Positions 17,337 to 25,758 of a DNA stretch of 49,221 bases are shown piece by piece. Source of the DNA: Oscillospiraceae bacterium. GTDB taxonomy: Bacteria > Bacillota > Clostridia > Oscillospirales > Oscillospiraceae. The number at the start of each line of letters is the position of its first letter. Position 1 is the first letter of the stretch. The stretch covers positions 1 through 49,221 of the forward strand of contig JAFTFT010000012.1 in assembly GCA_017458335.1 (NCBI GenBank). Reading direction: 5' to 3'. Position numbers and translations under genes: made by a program. The notes beneath the pieces are model-generated. The model saw only the letters and a list, made by a program, of their open reading frames with translations. It did not search any database and was not told the origin of the DNA.

Positions 17337-18815
17337 ATGTATTACATTGGTGTAGATCTTGGAACTTCTGCGGTCAAACTTCTGCTGATGAACGGCGAGG
17401 GGAAAATCCTGAACGTGGTCTCCCGGGAGTATCCGCTGTACTTCCCCCAGCCCGGCTGGTCCGAGCAGGATCCGCAGGACTGGATCCGGGAATCCTTTGA
17501 CGGAATCCGGGAACTGACGACGGGCATTGACAGAAGCCGGGTGGCCGGGATCGGCTGCGGCGGTCAGATGCACGGCCTTGTCGCGCTGGACGCGGAGGAC
17601 CGGGTCATCCGCCCCGCCATCCTCTGGAACGACGGACGTACGGAGGAGGAGACCGCCTGGCTCAACACGGAGATCGGGATGAAAAAGCTCTCGGAACTCA
17701 CGGCAAACATCGCATTCGCCGGATTTACCGCCCCGAAGCTTCTCTGGATGAAGAAGCACGAGCCGGAGAGCTTTGCCCGGATCCGGAAGATCATGCTTCC
17801 GAAGGACTATGTCAATTACTGCCTCACGGGCGTGCATTCCTGCGATTATTCCGACGCCTCCGGCATGCTGCTTTTGGATGTGCAGCACAAATGCTGGTCG
17901 AAGGAAATGCTGGAGATCTGCGGCGTGGAGGAGAGCTGGATGCCGCAGTTGTTTGAAAGCTATGACTGTGTCGGGACGCTGAAACCGGCGGTTGCGTCGG
18001 AGCTCGGCCTGCCGGAGACGGTCAAAGTCGTCGCCGGCGCCGGGGACAACGCCGCGGCGGCGGTCGGGACCGGCGTCGTCGGAGAGGGCGGCTGCAACAT
18101 CAGCCTCGGCACCTCGGGGACGATCTTCATCTCGTCGGAGAAGTTCGGCGTCGATCCGAACAACGCCCTGCACTCCTTCGCCCATGCCGACGGCGGCTAT
18201 CACCTGATGGGCTGCATGCTCTCCGCGGCCTCCTGCAACAAGTGGTTCTGCGAAGAGATTCTCAAGACGGCGGACTATGCCGCCGAGCAGAAGGACATCA
18301 CCGAAGAGAAGCTCGGCCGCAACCGGGTCTTCTTCCTGCCCTACCTGATGGGCGAGCGCTCCCCCATCAACGATGTCAACGCCCGCGGCACCTTCACGGG
18401 ACTCAGCATGGATTCCACCCGCTCGGACATGATGCAGGCCGTGCTGGAGGGGGTTGCCTTTGCCATCCGCGATTCCCTGGAGGTGGCGCGGTCCCTGGGC
18501 CTGGATCTGAAGAAGAGCCGGATCTGCGGCGGCGGCGCGAAGAGTCCGCTCTGGAGGACCATCGTGGCGAATGTCTGCAATCTCGAGCTGGAGCAGATCG
18601 AGTCCGAAGAGGGCCCCGGCTACGGCGGCGCGATGCTGGCGGCGGTCGCCTGCGGTGAGTTTTCCTCCGTAAAAGAAGCGGCAGAGAAGCTGGTCCATGT
18701 GACGGCGACGGTAAAGCCGGATCCCGAGATCAGCGCCCGCTATGAGGCACAGTATCAGAAGTTCCGTCGGATTTATCCCGCGATGAAAGAGATCTTCCCG
18801 GTTCTGAACACATGA
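17337..18815 (+). CDS. xylB: Xylulokinase
   Basis: A 492-residue FGGY-family sugar kinase that phosphorylates D-xylulose with ATP, feeding the pentose phosphate pathway. Visible motifs: ATP-site VDLGTSAVK at 6-14, GQMHG at 76-80 (characteristic of xylulokinases), WNDGRT at 97-102, catalytic Asp in GAGDNAA at 234-240 (D237), LGTSGT at 257-262 and the C-terminal adenosine motif GGGAKSPLWRTIVAN. AAAGGAG precedes the ATG. No xylose isomerase gene is seen in the window, so that step must be encoded elsewhere. It overlaps the following gene by an ATGA. Confidence 0.92.
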   Translation: MYYIGVDLGTSAVKLLLMNGEGKILNVVSREYPLYFPQPGWSEQDPQDWIRESFDGIRELTTGIDRSRVAGIGCGGQMHGLVALDAEDRVIRPAILWNDGRTEEETAWLNTEIGMKKLSELTANIAFAGFTAPKLLWMKKHEPESFARIRKIMLPKDYVNYCLTGVHSCDYSDASGMLLLDVQHKCWSKEMLEICGVEESWMPQLFESYDCVGTLKPAVASELGLPETVKVVAGAGDNAAAAVGTGVVGEGGCNISLGTSGTIFISSEKFGVDPNNALHSFAHADGGYHLMGCMLSAASCNKWFCEEILKTADYAAEQKDITEEKLGRNRVFFLPYLMGERSPINDVNARGTFTGLSMDSTRSDMMQAVLEGVAFAIRDSLEVARSLGLDLKKSRICGGGAKSPLWRTIVANVCNLELEQIESEEGPGYGGAMLAAVACGEFSSVKEAAEKLVHVTATVKPDPEISARYEAQYQKFRRIYPAMKEIFPVLNT

Positions 18816-19264
18816 GAGAGCAGGCGGAACACGGCATGCAGCAGCTTACCACGCTGTATGAAAACTATCTCGACGAAGCGCTGAAGGTCGAACTCGCGCG
18901 CAAGCCCGGGGAAGGGATCTTCGGAATAGGGAAAAGGCCCTCGGATGATCCCTGCCATGATCGTTTTGCCGCAAATCTGAAGGAGTGGCTGGAGGCGTTC
19001 GGTGAAGAAAAACCGGACAGCGCCACAATTCGGGAAGTCTTATCCCTGGTTTATGAGGCGCCCAAAAAGTACCCGGATCCGAAGAGCTCCTTCTGGATGC
19101 TGATCGCGGTCCAGAGCCTGACTCTTGGCCTGATCCCCAGACTGTCCGCATCAGACGCCAGAGCGCTTGTCGGAGAATTTGGCGGACTCTATAAACGCTG
19201 GGAGAGACTGCCGGTGCAGAAACAGATTCTGGATGCACTGGTCAAGGCGGAAAAGCAGAAATAA
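18812..19264 (+). CDS. Conserved-looking protein of unknown function after xylB
   Basis: A 150-residue soluble, helical protein translationally coupled to xylB through an ATGA overlap. Segments include YENYLDEALKVELARKPGEGIFGIG, DDPCHDRFAANLKEWLE and a C-terminal AVQSLTLGLIPRLSASDARALV helix pair. I do not recognise the family and see no catalytic motif, signal peptide or membrane segment. It is the last gene before a strong hairpin, so it belongs to the xylose operon; a role in sugar metabolism is only positional inference. Confidence 0.75.
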   Translation: MREQAEHGMQQLTTLYENYLDEALKVELARKPGEGIFGIGKRPSDDPCHDRFAANLKEWLEAFGEEKPDSATIREVLSLVYEAPKKYPDPKSSFWMLIAVQSLTLGLIPRLSASDARALVGEFGGLYKRWERLPVQKQILDALVKAEKQK

Positions 19265-19302
19265 GAAAGGACCGGTCTCAAGAACCGGCCCGGGAAGAAA
19301 TG

Positions 19303-19339
19303 AATTCAAGACCTCCGGCTCAGCCGGAGGTCTTGAATT
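19303..19339. terminator. Bidirectional terminator hairpin between convergent genes
   Basis: Perfect 17-base inverted repeat (arms begin AATTCAAGACC and end GGTCTTGAATT) with a three-base loop, centred between the xylose operon and the convergent NUDIX gene. T tracts are weak on both sides, but stem stability and position support termination. Confidence 0.75.
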
Positions 19340-19351
19340 ATACGGAAAAAG

Positions 19352-19981
19352 TCAGTCAAACTGCGTTTTCCAGTGATCATCTCCATGTGCCCGGAAACAC
19401 ATCTCGATCTGTGCCCGGGTACACTTCTCTTCTGCGAGAGGCGGCAGTTCTCCAAGCGCGAAAAAAGCGCTCCCGGATGTCTCGGAGTTCCGCATAAACA
19501 TGCCTCCGATTACTTCACATTCATAGAACATTTTCACGACCCCATAGGCGTAGGGCGGCAAATTATGTCTGTCCCGGTCCTGAATGGCAATTACCGATTT
19601 CACGATGACATCCAGACCGGCTTCTTCTTTGGTTTCCTTGATCGTGTTTTCCTTCGGCGAGAGGTTATATTCACACCATCCGCCCGGCATGCTCCATCTT
19701 CCCTTTTCGCATACCAGGAGGATCTTGTCTCTCTGAAAGACGGCAGCTCTTGTGTCAATTTTAGGCGTCTGATACCCCACATCTCCGCAGAACAGGTCGG
19801 CGATCTTTTCTGCGGGGATCCCGGTTCTGGCCGCCATCATCTCCCCTGAAATATCCCGGATCCGTTGATAGCGTTCCCTGTCGAAGACATCTTTTCCGTA
19901 GAAGAGTCCCGCCTGCGCCAGACTCTGGAGTTCTTTCGCCCATTCAACGATCTGATCAGACCTTTCCGTCGCTGTATCCAT
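19352..19981 (-). CDS. NUDIX hydrolase with N-terminal helical domain
   Basis: A 209-residue protein. Residues 1-65 form the helical N-terminal extension typical of one NUDIX subgroup (IVEWAKELQSLAQAGLFYGKDVFDRERYQRI). The NUDIX domain follows, with the box GGWCEYNLSPKENTIKETKEEAGL in the form usual for this subgroup, where an LSP..EN..KE..EEAG pattern replaces the canonical spacing. Such enzymes cleave nucleoside diphosphates linked to another group; the substrate (possibly ADP-ribose or NDP-sugars) cannot be told from sequence. Start at 19981 is chosen for the GAGGAAG site upstream. Confidence 0.88.
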   Translation of the reverse strand: MDTATERSDQIVEWAKELQSLAQAGLFYGKDVFDRERYQRIRDISGEMMAARTGIPAEKIADLFCGDVGYQTPKIDTRAAVFQRDKILLVCEKGRWSMPGGWCEYNLSPKENTIKETKEEAGLDVIVKSVIAIQDRDRHNLPPYAYGVVKMFYECEVIGGMFMRNSETSGSAFFALGELPPLAEEKCTRAQIEMCFRAHGDDHWKTQFD

Positions 19982-20005
19982 GATTCTCTTCCTCACGTTA
20001 AGACC

Positions 20006-20032
20006 GGGGCGCTTTCGGCTGGAAAGCGCCCC
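20006..20032 (-). terminator. Hairpin after the mgl operon
   Basis: Ten-base stem GGGGCGCTTT / AAAGCGCCCC with a seven-base loop between mglC and the NUDIX gene. No U run follows, so it may end transcription weakly or protect the 3' end. Confidence 0.5.
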
Positions 20033-20062
20033 GAAAAGGATTTCCCACAAATGGTCTTCGAT

Positions 20063-21718
20063 TTACTTCTTCTGGACGTACTTCAGGCAGTCGATGGTGA
20101 CGGCTGCGAGAATGATCAGTCCGGAGAATACAAACTGCAGATTGGTATCCACACCGAGAACGGTGAGGGAATAGGTCAGCGCCGTGAAGATCAGGACACC
20201 GACGACAATGCCCTGGATCTTGCCGATGCCGCCGCTAAAGGAGATGCCGCCGACCACGCAGGCCGCGATGGCGTCGGTCTCCCAGCCCTGACCGTAGGAG
20301 GCCGAGCCGGAACCCACCATGCGGATGCATTCCAGCCATGCGCCGAAGCCGTAGAGAACACCGGCGATGGCGAAGGCGGTCAGCGTCACCTTGAAGACGT
20401 TGATGCCGGAGGCCGCTGCTGCTTCCGGGTTGCCGCCGACGGCGTACATGTTTTTGCCCAGGGTGGTCTTGTTCCAGACAAAATACATGATGGCGATGGC
20501 CGCCACGGCCCAGAGAATAATGGTCGGGAATTTTCCGATCTTCGGAATGATCATCTTTGGAATGGAAATCTCGATTGCGCCGAAGGACACGCCCTTGGTG
20601 GCAAAGGTCATGAGACCGAACATGATCAGCATGTTCGCCATGGTGGAGATAAAGGGGTGGATCTTGAACCGGGCCGTGAAGAAGCCGGCAATGCAGGTGA
20701 AGGTTGTCGTGACAATGCAGCAGACCAGCAGCGCCAGAAACACACGTGCCAGAATGGGAATATTGGTAAAGTCAAAGATATGTCCGAAGAGCGCGCCGGT
20801 ATTGACGCCCTTGTGCATGATCATGGTTGCGAGCACCATGCTGGTGCCCACCATACGTCCCACGGACAGATCTGTACCGGCAAGGAGAATCAGTCCGCCG
20901 ACGCCCAGGGCCAGGAACATGCGCGGGGATGCCGCCTGCAGAATGTTCAGAATATTGTTCATCGTCAGCAGCTGAGTATGCTTCACGACCGGAGCCAGGA
21001 TGCAGAGCAGGATAAAGACGCAGACGATGACGATGTACAGACCGTTGGTCAGGAAAAACTGCTTCACGTTGAAGGTATATTTGTAGTTTTCCCAGCTCTG
21101 CTTCCGCTTTTCTCCGCGGGTGAAATGCGAGAGCCGCAGCAGGTCGATCAGGTGATAGCGATAGGCAAACGCGTCGTGCCTGCGGTCCTTGATCTCCTGC
21201 AGCGTGGCGTCGTGCTTGAGTTTCGCATCGAACTGGCGGTTTTTGTAGACGTATTTTTCGTCCTTGATCTCGCCCGGGTCCTTCAGCTTCGCAAGCTCCG
21301 CCTCGTGCTCGCTTTTCAGCTCGGCGAGCTCCGCCTCATAGCGTTTGTTCTCTGCCTCTTTTTCCGCCGCACAGGAAGCGGCGACCTTGTCGTAATACTC
21401 CCGGTCATAGTTCGCGTCCAGGTAGCGGATCGCATCGTCGATCAGCGATTTGATCTCGGCACGGTTTGCCTCCTCGACGGCTTTGGCTTTTTCCAGCGCT
21501 TTCCGATCCTCAGCGATGACGGCAGACTTTTCCGCTTTGGTATAGTTGGCGTTCTCCTTGACAATCGCCATATGGTTGGTCAGAGAGACGACCCTGTCGG
21601 TGCCCTCCACCCGGAGGGCATTGATTTTCTCCTGGATTCCGCCGACATACTGGTCAATGGGGGCCAGAAGGCTCCGTTCTTCCTCGGCGGAGAGGATCGC
21701 TTCGTTTTTCGTATCCAT
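20063..21718 (-). CDS. mglC: Galactose/methyl-galactoside ABC transporter permease MglC with long N-terminal coiled-coil extension
   Basis: A 551-residue protein, against about 330-340 in the classical family. Residues about 221-551 are a normal MglC/RbsC-type permease: first helix NGLYIVIVCVFILLCIL, then LALGVGGLILLAGTDLSVGRMVG, TTLGKNMYAVGGNPEAAAASGIN (coupling loop), ETDAIAACVVGGISFSGGIGKIQG, GVDTNLQFVFSGLIILAAV. Residues 1-220 are hydrophilic and rich in Glu, Lys and Ala (for example KAEKSAVIAEDRKALEKAK and ENKRYEAELAELKSEHEAEL), predicting cytoplasmic coiled coil. The extension is in frame, with no stop or good internal site, so it is part of the protein. Its role is unknown; it could contact MglA or a regulator. 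Confidence 0.9.
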   Translation of the reverse strand: MDTKNEAILSAEEERSLLAPIDQYVGGIQEKINALRVEGTDRVVSLTNHMAIVKENANYTKAEKSAVIAEDRKALEKAKAVEEANRAEIKSLIDDAIRYLDANYDREYYDKVAASCAAEKEAENKRYEAELAELKSEHEAELAKLKDPGEIKDEKYVYKNRQFDAKLKHDATLQEIKDRRHDAFAYRYHLIDLLRLSHFTRGEKRKQSWENYKYTFNVKQFFLTNGLYIVIVCVFILLCILAPVVKHTQLLTMNNILNILQAASPRMFLALGVGGLILLAGTDLSVGRMVGTSMVLATMIMHKGVNTGALFGHIFDFTNIPILARVFLALLVCCIVTTTFTCIAGFFTARFKIHPFISTMANMLIMFGLMTFATKGVSFGAIEISIPKMIIPKIGKFPTIILWAVAAIAIMYFVWNKTTLGKNMYAVGGNPEAAAASGINVFKVTLTAFAIAGVLYGFGAWLECIRMVGSGSASYGQGWETDAIAACVVGGISFSGGIGKIQGIVVGVLIFTALTYSLTVLGVDTNLQFVFSGLIILAAVTIDCLKYVQKK

Positions 21719-21737
21719 GCTTCTGTCTTGCCTCCGA

Positions 21738-23246
21738 TTATAGATATTTCGCGCTGAGTCTCAGCAGCTCCTGCTGGTTCGTTTCTCTGGTGTTGACGAT
21801 CCCGGACAGCCGCCCGTTTGACATGACGCCGATCCGGTTCGTGATTCCGAGAATCTCCGGCATCTCGGACGAGACAACGATGATGGCCTTGCCGAGCTTT
21901 GCCATTTTGATGATCAGCTCATAGATTTCATATTTGGCACCCACGTCGATGCCGCGGGTGGGTTCGTCCATCATAAATACCGCCGGGTCGCGCTCCAGCC
22001 ACTTGCCGAAAATCACCTTCTGCTGGTTTCCGCCGGAAAGAGCCGTGATCGGGTCTGCCGGTCCCATACACTTGGTGTGCATGACATTGATCTCATTGGC
22101 CGTCGCTTTGACCATCTTGTCTTTCGAGAGGGCGATGCCCGTTTTATAATGACTCAGATTCGTAATGGTCGTGTTGAAGGTCAGATCCCCTTCGAGGAAG
22201 AGGCCGGTGGATTTCCGCTCCTCGGTGATCATCGCGAAGCCGTGCGCCATGGCGTCCTTCGCACTCTCAAAGTTCATCAGACGTCCTTTATAGTAAACGC
22301 GGCCCGCCGCACGGGTTCGGACGCCGAACATGGTCTCCAGCAGCTCGGTCCGGCCGGCGCCGACCAGACCGTAGAGACCGAAAATTTCGCCCTCGCGTAC
22401 GTCAAAGGAAATATCTTTGAGGTTGGGAGCAAACTTTGTGGAAAGATGCTGTACGGACAGCACGACATCCCCCGGGGTGTTGTCCACGGCGGGAAAACGG
22501 TTTGCCAGCGAGCGGCCCACCATGTAGGCAATCAGCTGGTTCATATCCGTTTTTTTGGTCTCGGTGGTGACCACCATTTTACCGTCTCGCAGGACAGAAA
22601 CCTCGTCGCAGATTTCAAAGATCTCATCCATCTTATGCGAGATGTAGATCAGGGAAATGCCCTGCGCCTTGAGATTGCGCATCATTTCAAAGAGTTTCTC
22701 CACCTCTCTGACGGTGAGGGAAGAGGTGGGCTCATCCAGTACGATCAGCTTCGCGTTATAGGAAATCGCCTTGGCGATCTCCACCATCTGACGCGCCGAA
22801 ACCGACATGGTCTTCATCGGCGCGGTCAGATTGACGGTCATATTCAGTTTTCGAAAAAGCTCTGTCGCCTCATTTTTCATGCGGGCTTCGTCGACCATTC
22901 CGAGAGAGGTTTTCGGGTAGCGCCCCAGAAACAGGTTGTCCAGCACATTGCGTTCCAGGCACTGGTTCAGTTCCTGATGGACCATGGCGACTCCGTTTTC
23001 CAGCGCGTCCTTCGGGCCGGAAAAGTTGACCTCTTTTCCATTCAGACGGATGGTTCCTTCATCCTTCTGATAGGTGCCGAAGAGGCATTTCATCATGGTT
23101 GATTTTCCGGCGCCGTTCTCGCCCATCAGTCCCATGATAGTGCCTTCTTTCACATCCAGGTCGATGTGGTCGAGAACGCGGTTGCGTCCGAAGGACTTGC
23201 ACATGTCCCGAATCGATAAGACTGTTTTGGTATTCGAATCAGCCAT
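21738..23246 (-). CDS. mglA: Galactose/methyl-galactoside ABC transporter ATP-binding protein
   Basis: A 502-residue tandem ABC ATPase. Domain 1 has Walker [11 protein letters not shown]-loop VHQELNQ, signature-region MSVSARQMVEI, Walker [12 protein letters not shown] and SHKMDE. Domain 2 has Walker A-like GLVGAGRTE, ITEERKSTG, signature LSGGNQQK and Walker [14 protein letters not shown]. Length and motif order match MglA/RbsA. It lies 19 bases upstream of mglC and is separated from mglB by a perfect hairpin. Confidence 0.93.
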   Translation of the reverse strand: MADSNTKTVLSIRDMCKSFGRNRVLDHIDLDVKEGTIMGLMGENGAGKSTMMKCLFGTYQKDEGTIRLNGKEVNFSGPKDALENGVAMVHQELNQCLERNVLDNLFLGRYPKTSLGMVDEARMKNEATELFRKLNMTVNLTAPMKTMSVSARQMVEIAKAISYNAKLIVLDEPTSSLTVREVEKLFEMMRNLKAQGISLIYISHKMDEIFEICDEVSVLRDGKMVVTTETKKTDMNQLIAYMVGRSLANRFPAVDNTPGDVVLSVQHLSTKFAPNLKDISFDVREGEIFGLYGLVGAGRTELLETMFGVRTRAAGRVYYKGRLMNFESAKDAMAHGFAMITEERKSTGLFLEGDLTFNTTITNLSHYKTGIALSKDKMVKATANEINVMHTKCMGPADPITALSGGNQQKVIFGKWLERDPAVFMMDEPTRGIDVGAKYEIYELIIKMAKLGKAIIVVSSEMPEILGITNRIGVMSNGRLSGIVNTRETNQQELLRLSAKYL

Positions 23247-23281
23247 CGTTGTATTCCTGCCTTTTTCTATGCATGATTAAA

Positions 23282-23311
23282 ACGGGGATGTGGTGAATGC
23301 CACATCCCCGT
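23282..23311 (-). terminator. Hairpin between mglB and mglA (partial terminator)
   Basis: Perfect 12-base stem ACGGGGATGTGG / CCACATCCCCGT with a six-base loop, followed on the minus strand by TTTT. Likely a leaky terminator that boosts binding-protein mRNA over the ATPase and permease. Confidence 0.8.
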
Positions 23312-23363
23312 CCGCCGATTTGTGATCGGGGCTTTCGATGTTATGAATCCGGGATCTCGGAAA

Positions 23364-24626
23364 TCAGCTGAGCTTTGCCATGTAGGAGGCGGCGTTGTCC
23401 GTCTTCACCATGTTGATGCAGAAGCCTTCATAGGCGTCGGGGTTGGCAAGACGGTCGATGATGTTGCCCTCGGTCTGGCCGTCGCCCTTGACATACTCGA
23501 CGTTCAGGTTCAGAACCTTGTCATAATTCTGCAGCTGCGGCAGATAGGTGGCATTGAGGAAGTTATCCGTGGAGTTGAAGATGTCGAGCCAGACATTCTT
23601 CACGGCCGCGTCTTCTTCGCTCAGCTGGTTGGAGAAGGCCGGGTTGGGAGCGGTGGCATCCAGGAACGCCTCATAGTTTGCCGCCGTGACAGCGCCGTTC
23701 AGGGCGTAGAAGCAGCGGGTCGCTTCATCGTAGAAGTAGAGGTCCTCGGACAGGACATTGCCGGCCGCGTCGGGGATGCTGATACCGGTCATGATGTCGA
23801 TGCCGTCCAGCGCGTTGCGCAGGGTGCGGAGGGTCAGGTAAGCCTGAACATCGGCGTTCTGGGAGATGGTACCGCAGTAGCCGTCGGCGATGGCGGCGAC
23901 AGCGTCGCTGTTGGCGTCATAGCCGAAGGTGGGAACGCCGATCTCCTTGGACCATGCGTTGAAGATCGCCATGCCCATGCCGTCGTTGTTGGAGACGACG
24001 ACGTCGATCTGATCGCCGAACGCGGCGCTCCAGGTGTTGATGGCGTTGCCGGCGGTGGGGGCATCCCAGGTGGCGCCGGAGTTGTTCTTCATCTCCTGAG
24101 AGGCGAGCTCACGCACAACGAATTCCTGTCCGCCGATGGTGATGGCGCCGTCCTTCACGCTGGAGGCGGAACCGTCCAGGTTGGTGCCGATGGGTGTGGG
24201 ATCGACGTCGTTGATGTCTCCGACCTCGGTCTTGCCCTGGGCGCTGTCGGGAACAGCGGTGCCGAGAGCCAGACGTGCGCCGCGGGTACGGGCAATGGAG
24301 TCATTGTGACCGACGTCGCCGATGCACAGGACGTAGCCGATGATGCCGTCGCCGTTGCGGTCAATTTCAGCACCCTGGGCCTGCAAATAATCCACGATCA
24401 TCTGGCCCTGCAGAACAGCACCCTGAATGGCGTCGAAGCCGACATAGTAGGTGTTCTCATTCCAGGTGAGAGCGTCCATATCCAGCTCGCCGGTCTGGCT
24501 GTTGGACGGCTGACGGTTGAACCAGATGACCGGTTTCTCTGCGTTGGGAACGCCGGCCGCGAAGGCCGTGCAGCCCAGAGAGAACACCAGCATCAGTGCC
24601 AGGACAACTGCAAGGATTTTCTTCAT
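23364..24626 (-). CDS. mglB: Galactose/glucose-binding protein MglB
   Basis: A 420-residue exported substrate-binding protein with signal peptide 1-about 23 (ending TAFA; Cys 19 gives a weak lipobox). The calcium-binding loop typical of MglB is visible at 89-96 (DRNGDGII, EF-hand-like), followed by VLCIGDVGHNDS, equivalent to the galactose-contact segment. Further ligand-site segments are VVSNNDGMGMAIFNAW and FGYDANSDAVAAI. It is longer than the E. coli protein (about 330) because of inserts, including one after residue 140 and a long C-terminal part. GGAGG lies eight bases before the ATG at 24626. The sensor cluster upstream on the same strand probably controls it. Confidence 0.9.
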   Translation of the reverse strand: MKKILAVVLALMLVFSLGCTAFAAGVPNAEKPVIWFNRQPSNSQTGELDMDALTWNENTYYVGFDAIQGAVLQGQMIVDYLQAQGAEIDRNGDGIIGYVLCIGDVGHNDSIARTRGARLALGTAVPDSAQGKTEVGDINDVDPTPIGTNLDGSASSVKDGAITIGGQEFVVRELASQEMKNNSGATWDAPTAGNAINTWSAAFGDQIDVVVSNNDGMGMAIFNAWSKEIGVPTFGYDANSDAVAAIADGYCGTISQNADVQAYLTLRTLRNALDGIDIMTGISIPDAAGNVLSEDLYFYDEATRCFYALNGAVTAANYEAFLDATAPNPAFSNQLSEEDAAVKNVWLDIFNSTDNFLNATYLPQLQNYDKVLNLNVEYVKGDGQTEGNIIDRLANPDAYEGFCINMVKTDNAASYMAKLS

Positions 24627-24677
24627 GGTATTTTCCTCCATTTCTGATTCAGGGATAAATCCCCGTTTTCCTATACT

Positions 24678-24705
24678 ATCTTAGCAGACAGAGGAGGAAA
24701 ATCAA
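24678..24705 (-). promoter_or_regulatory. mglB promoter
   Basis: Minus-strand -35 TTGATT (24700-24705) and -10 TAAGAT (24678-24683), 16-base spacer. A non-consensus -10 and short spacer fit a promoter that needs an activator such as the YesN-type regulator encoded upstream. Confidence 0.55.
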
Positions 24706-24774
24706 TGGGTTTTCTTTATGAAAAAAGTTAAGATTCTTCATTTCTCTCGTTGAAAGCGTCAAAAATGAACGCCA

Positions 24775-24799
24775 ATAATTGTGCAGAATGCATAATTAT
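24775..24799. promoter_or_regulatory. 25-base near-perfect palindrome upstream of mglB, candidate activator site
   Basis: ATAATT-g-TGCA-GAA-TGCA-t-AATTAT reads as an almost perfect dyad; it covers the stop codon of the sugar-sensor lipoprotein gene and sits about 70 bases upstream of the mglB -35. Position suits an AraC-type response regulator dimer. It could also act as a weak terminator, but there is no T run. Confidence 0.5.
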
Positions 24800-25758
24800 C
24801 CAAATGAAAACAAGGTTCTCTGCCCCTCCATCGTAAACATGTTTTCCCGTGTGATAATAGAGGTAGCGGTGTCAATCAGCCGGTCGGGGCTGAAGCTCTG
24901 TCCTTCCAGAACTTTCCACGCGGTCTCGACCCCGAGATAACCCATCGCGTAAGGATTCTGTACAATCAGGGCGGAAACGGCGCCTCTTCGGAGCAGGTCG
25001 ATACAGCGGATATTTGAGTCGAAGGAAACCACACGGACCCGGCCGCCCAGATCAAGCTCTTCAGAAGCCTCTGCGACACCGACGCCGAGCGGTTCGTTCA
25101 GCCCGATCAGAATGTTGATTTCCGGGTGCTCCTCCAGCAGAGAGATAGCGCTCATCCGAGCCGCGTCATGATCGGTGAGAGAATTGACGGTATAGATCCG
25201 CTCGACCCGGGAGTCCTTTTCGAGCTCCTCCCGGAGACCGATTTCCCGTTCTTCTCCGTTTCTGCTGACAAGCGCAAAATTCACAATGCCGACGGACAGA
25301 TGTGCAGCATCCGTGTCAAGCGCGGCTGCCGCGGTGATCCTTCCGGCCTGAATGTTGTCCGTCCCGATGCGGGCACTGACGCGGGAGGAATTGACGTCAC
25401 TGTCGATCACGACAATTTTGATGCCGGCCTCCGCGGCAGCATCAATTGCAGGCGCGTTTTCCGTATAACTGATGGCAGAAAAAACAATGGCATCGGCATG
25501 ATTCTCAATGGCTTCTTCAATGTAGCGGTTCTGACCGAGATAGTCCTCTTCCGTCTCCGGACCGCAGATGGTAAGTTCCACGTTGTATTCCGCCCTGGCG
25601 GCGTTTGCCCCGGCGAAAACGGAACGCCAGAATTCGGTGGAAGTGGATTTGGAGATCAGATAAATCCTGTACGGTGACGAGCGCTCCTGCGCCTGTCCGC
25701 AGGCGCTGAGCAGAAATGAGGCCAGAAGGAAAAGGAGAAGAAGCTTATTTTTTCTCAT
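24796..25758 (-). CDS. Sugar-binding lipoprotein of a three-component sensing system
   Basis: A 320-residue LacI/ribose-binding-fold protein (Peripla_BP_4) with a clear lipobox LSAC (C20), so it is anchored to the outer face of the membrane. Segments YLISKSTSTEFWRSVFAGANAARAEYN, ADAIVFSAIS, IKIVVIDSDVNSSRVSARIGTDN and ILIGLNEPLGVGVAEA are typical of the fold. Its gene overlaps the end of the sensor kinase gene by 14 bases and there is no transporter ATPase with it. In Clostridium a comparable arrangement (XylFII-LytS) uses the binding protein to present sugar to the kinase. The ligand here is probably galactose or a related sugar, inferred from the mgl genes next to it. Confidence 0.85.
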   Translation of the reverse strand: MRKNKLLLLFLLASFLLSACGQAQERSSPYRIYLISKSTSTEFWRSVFAGANAARAEYNVELTICGPETEEDYLGQNRYIEEAIENHADAIVFSAISYTENAPAIDAAAEAGIKIVVIDSDVNSSRVSARIGTDNIQAGRITAAAALDTDAAHLSVGIVNFALVSRNGEEREIGLREELEKDSRVERIYTVNSLTDHDAARMSAISLLEEHPEINILIGLNEPLGVGVAEASEELDLGGRVRVVSFDSNIRCIDLLRRGAVSALIVQNPYAMGYLGVETAWKVLEGQSFSPDRLIDTATSIITRENMFTMEGQRTLFSFG

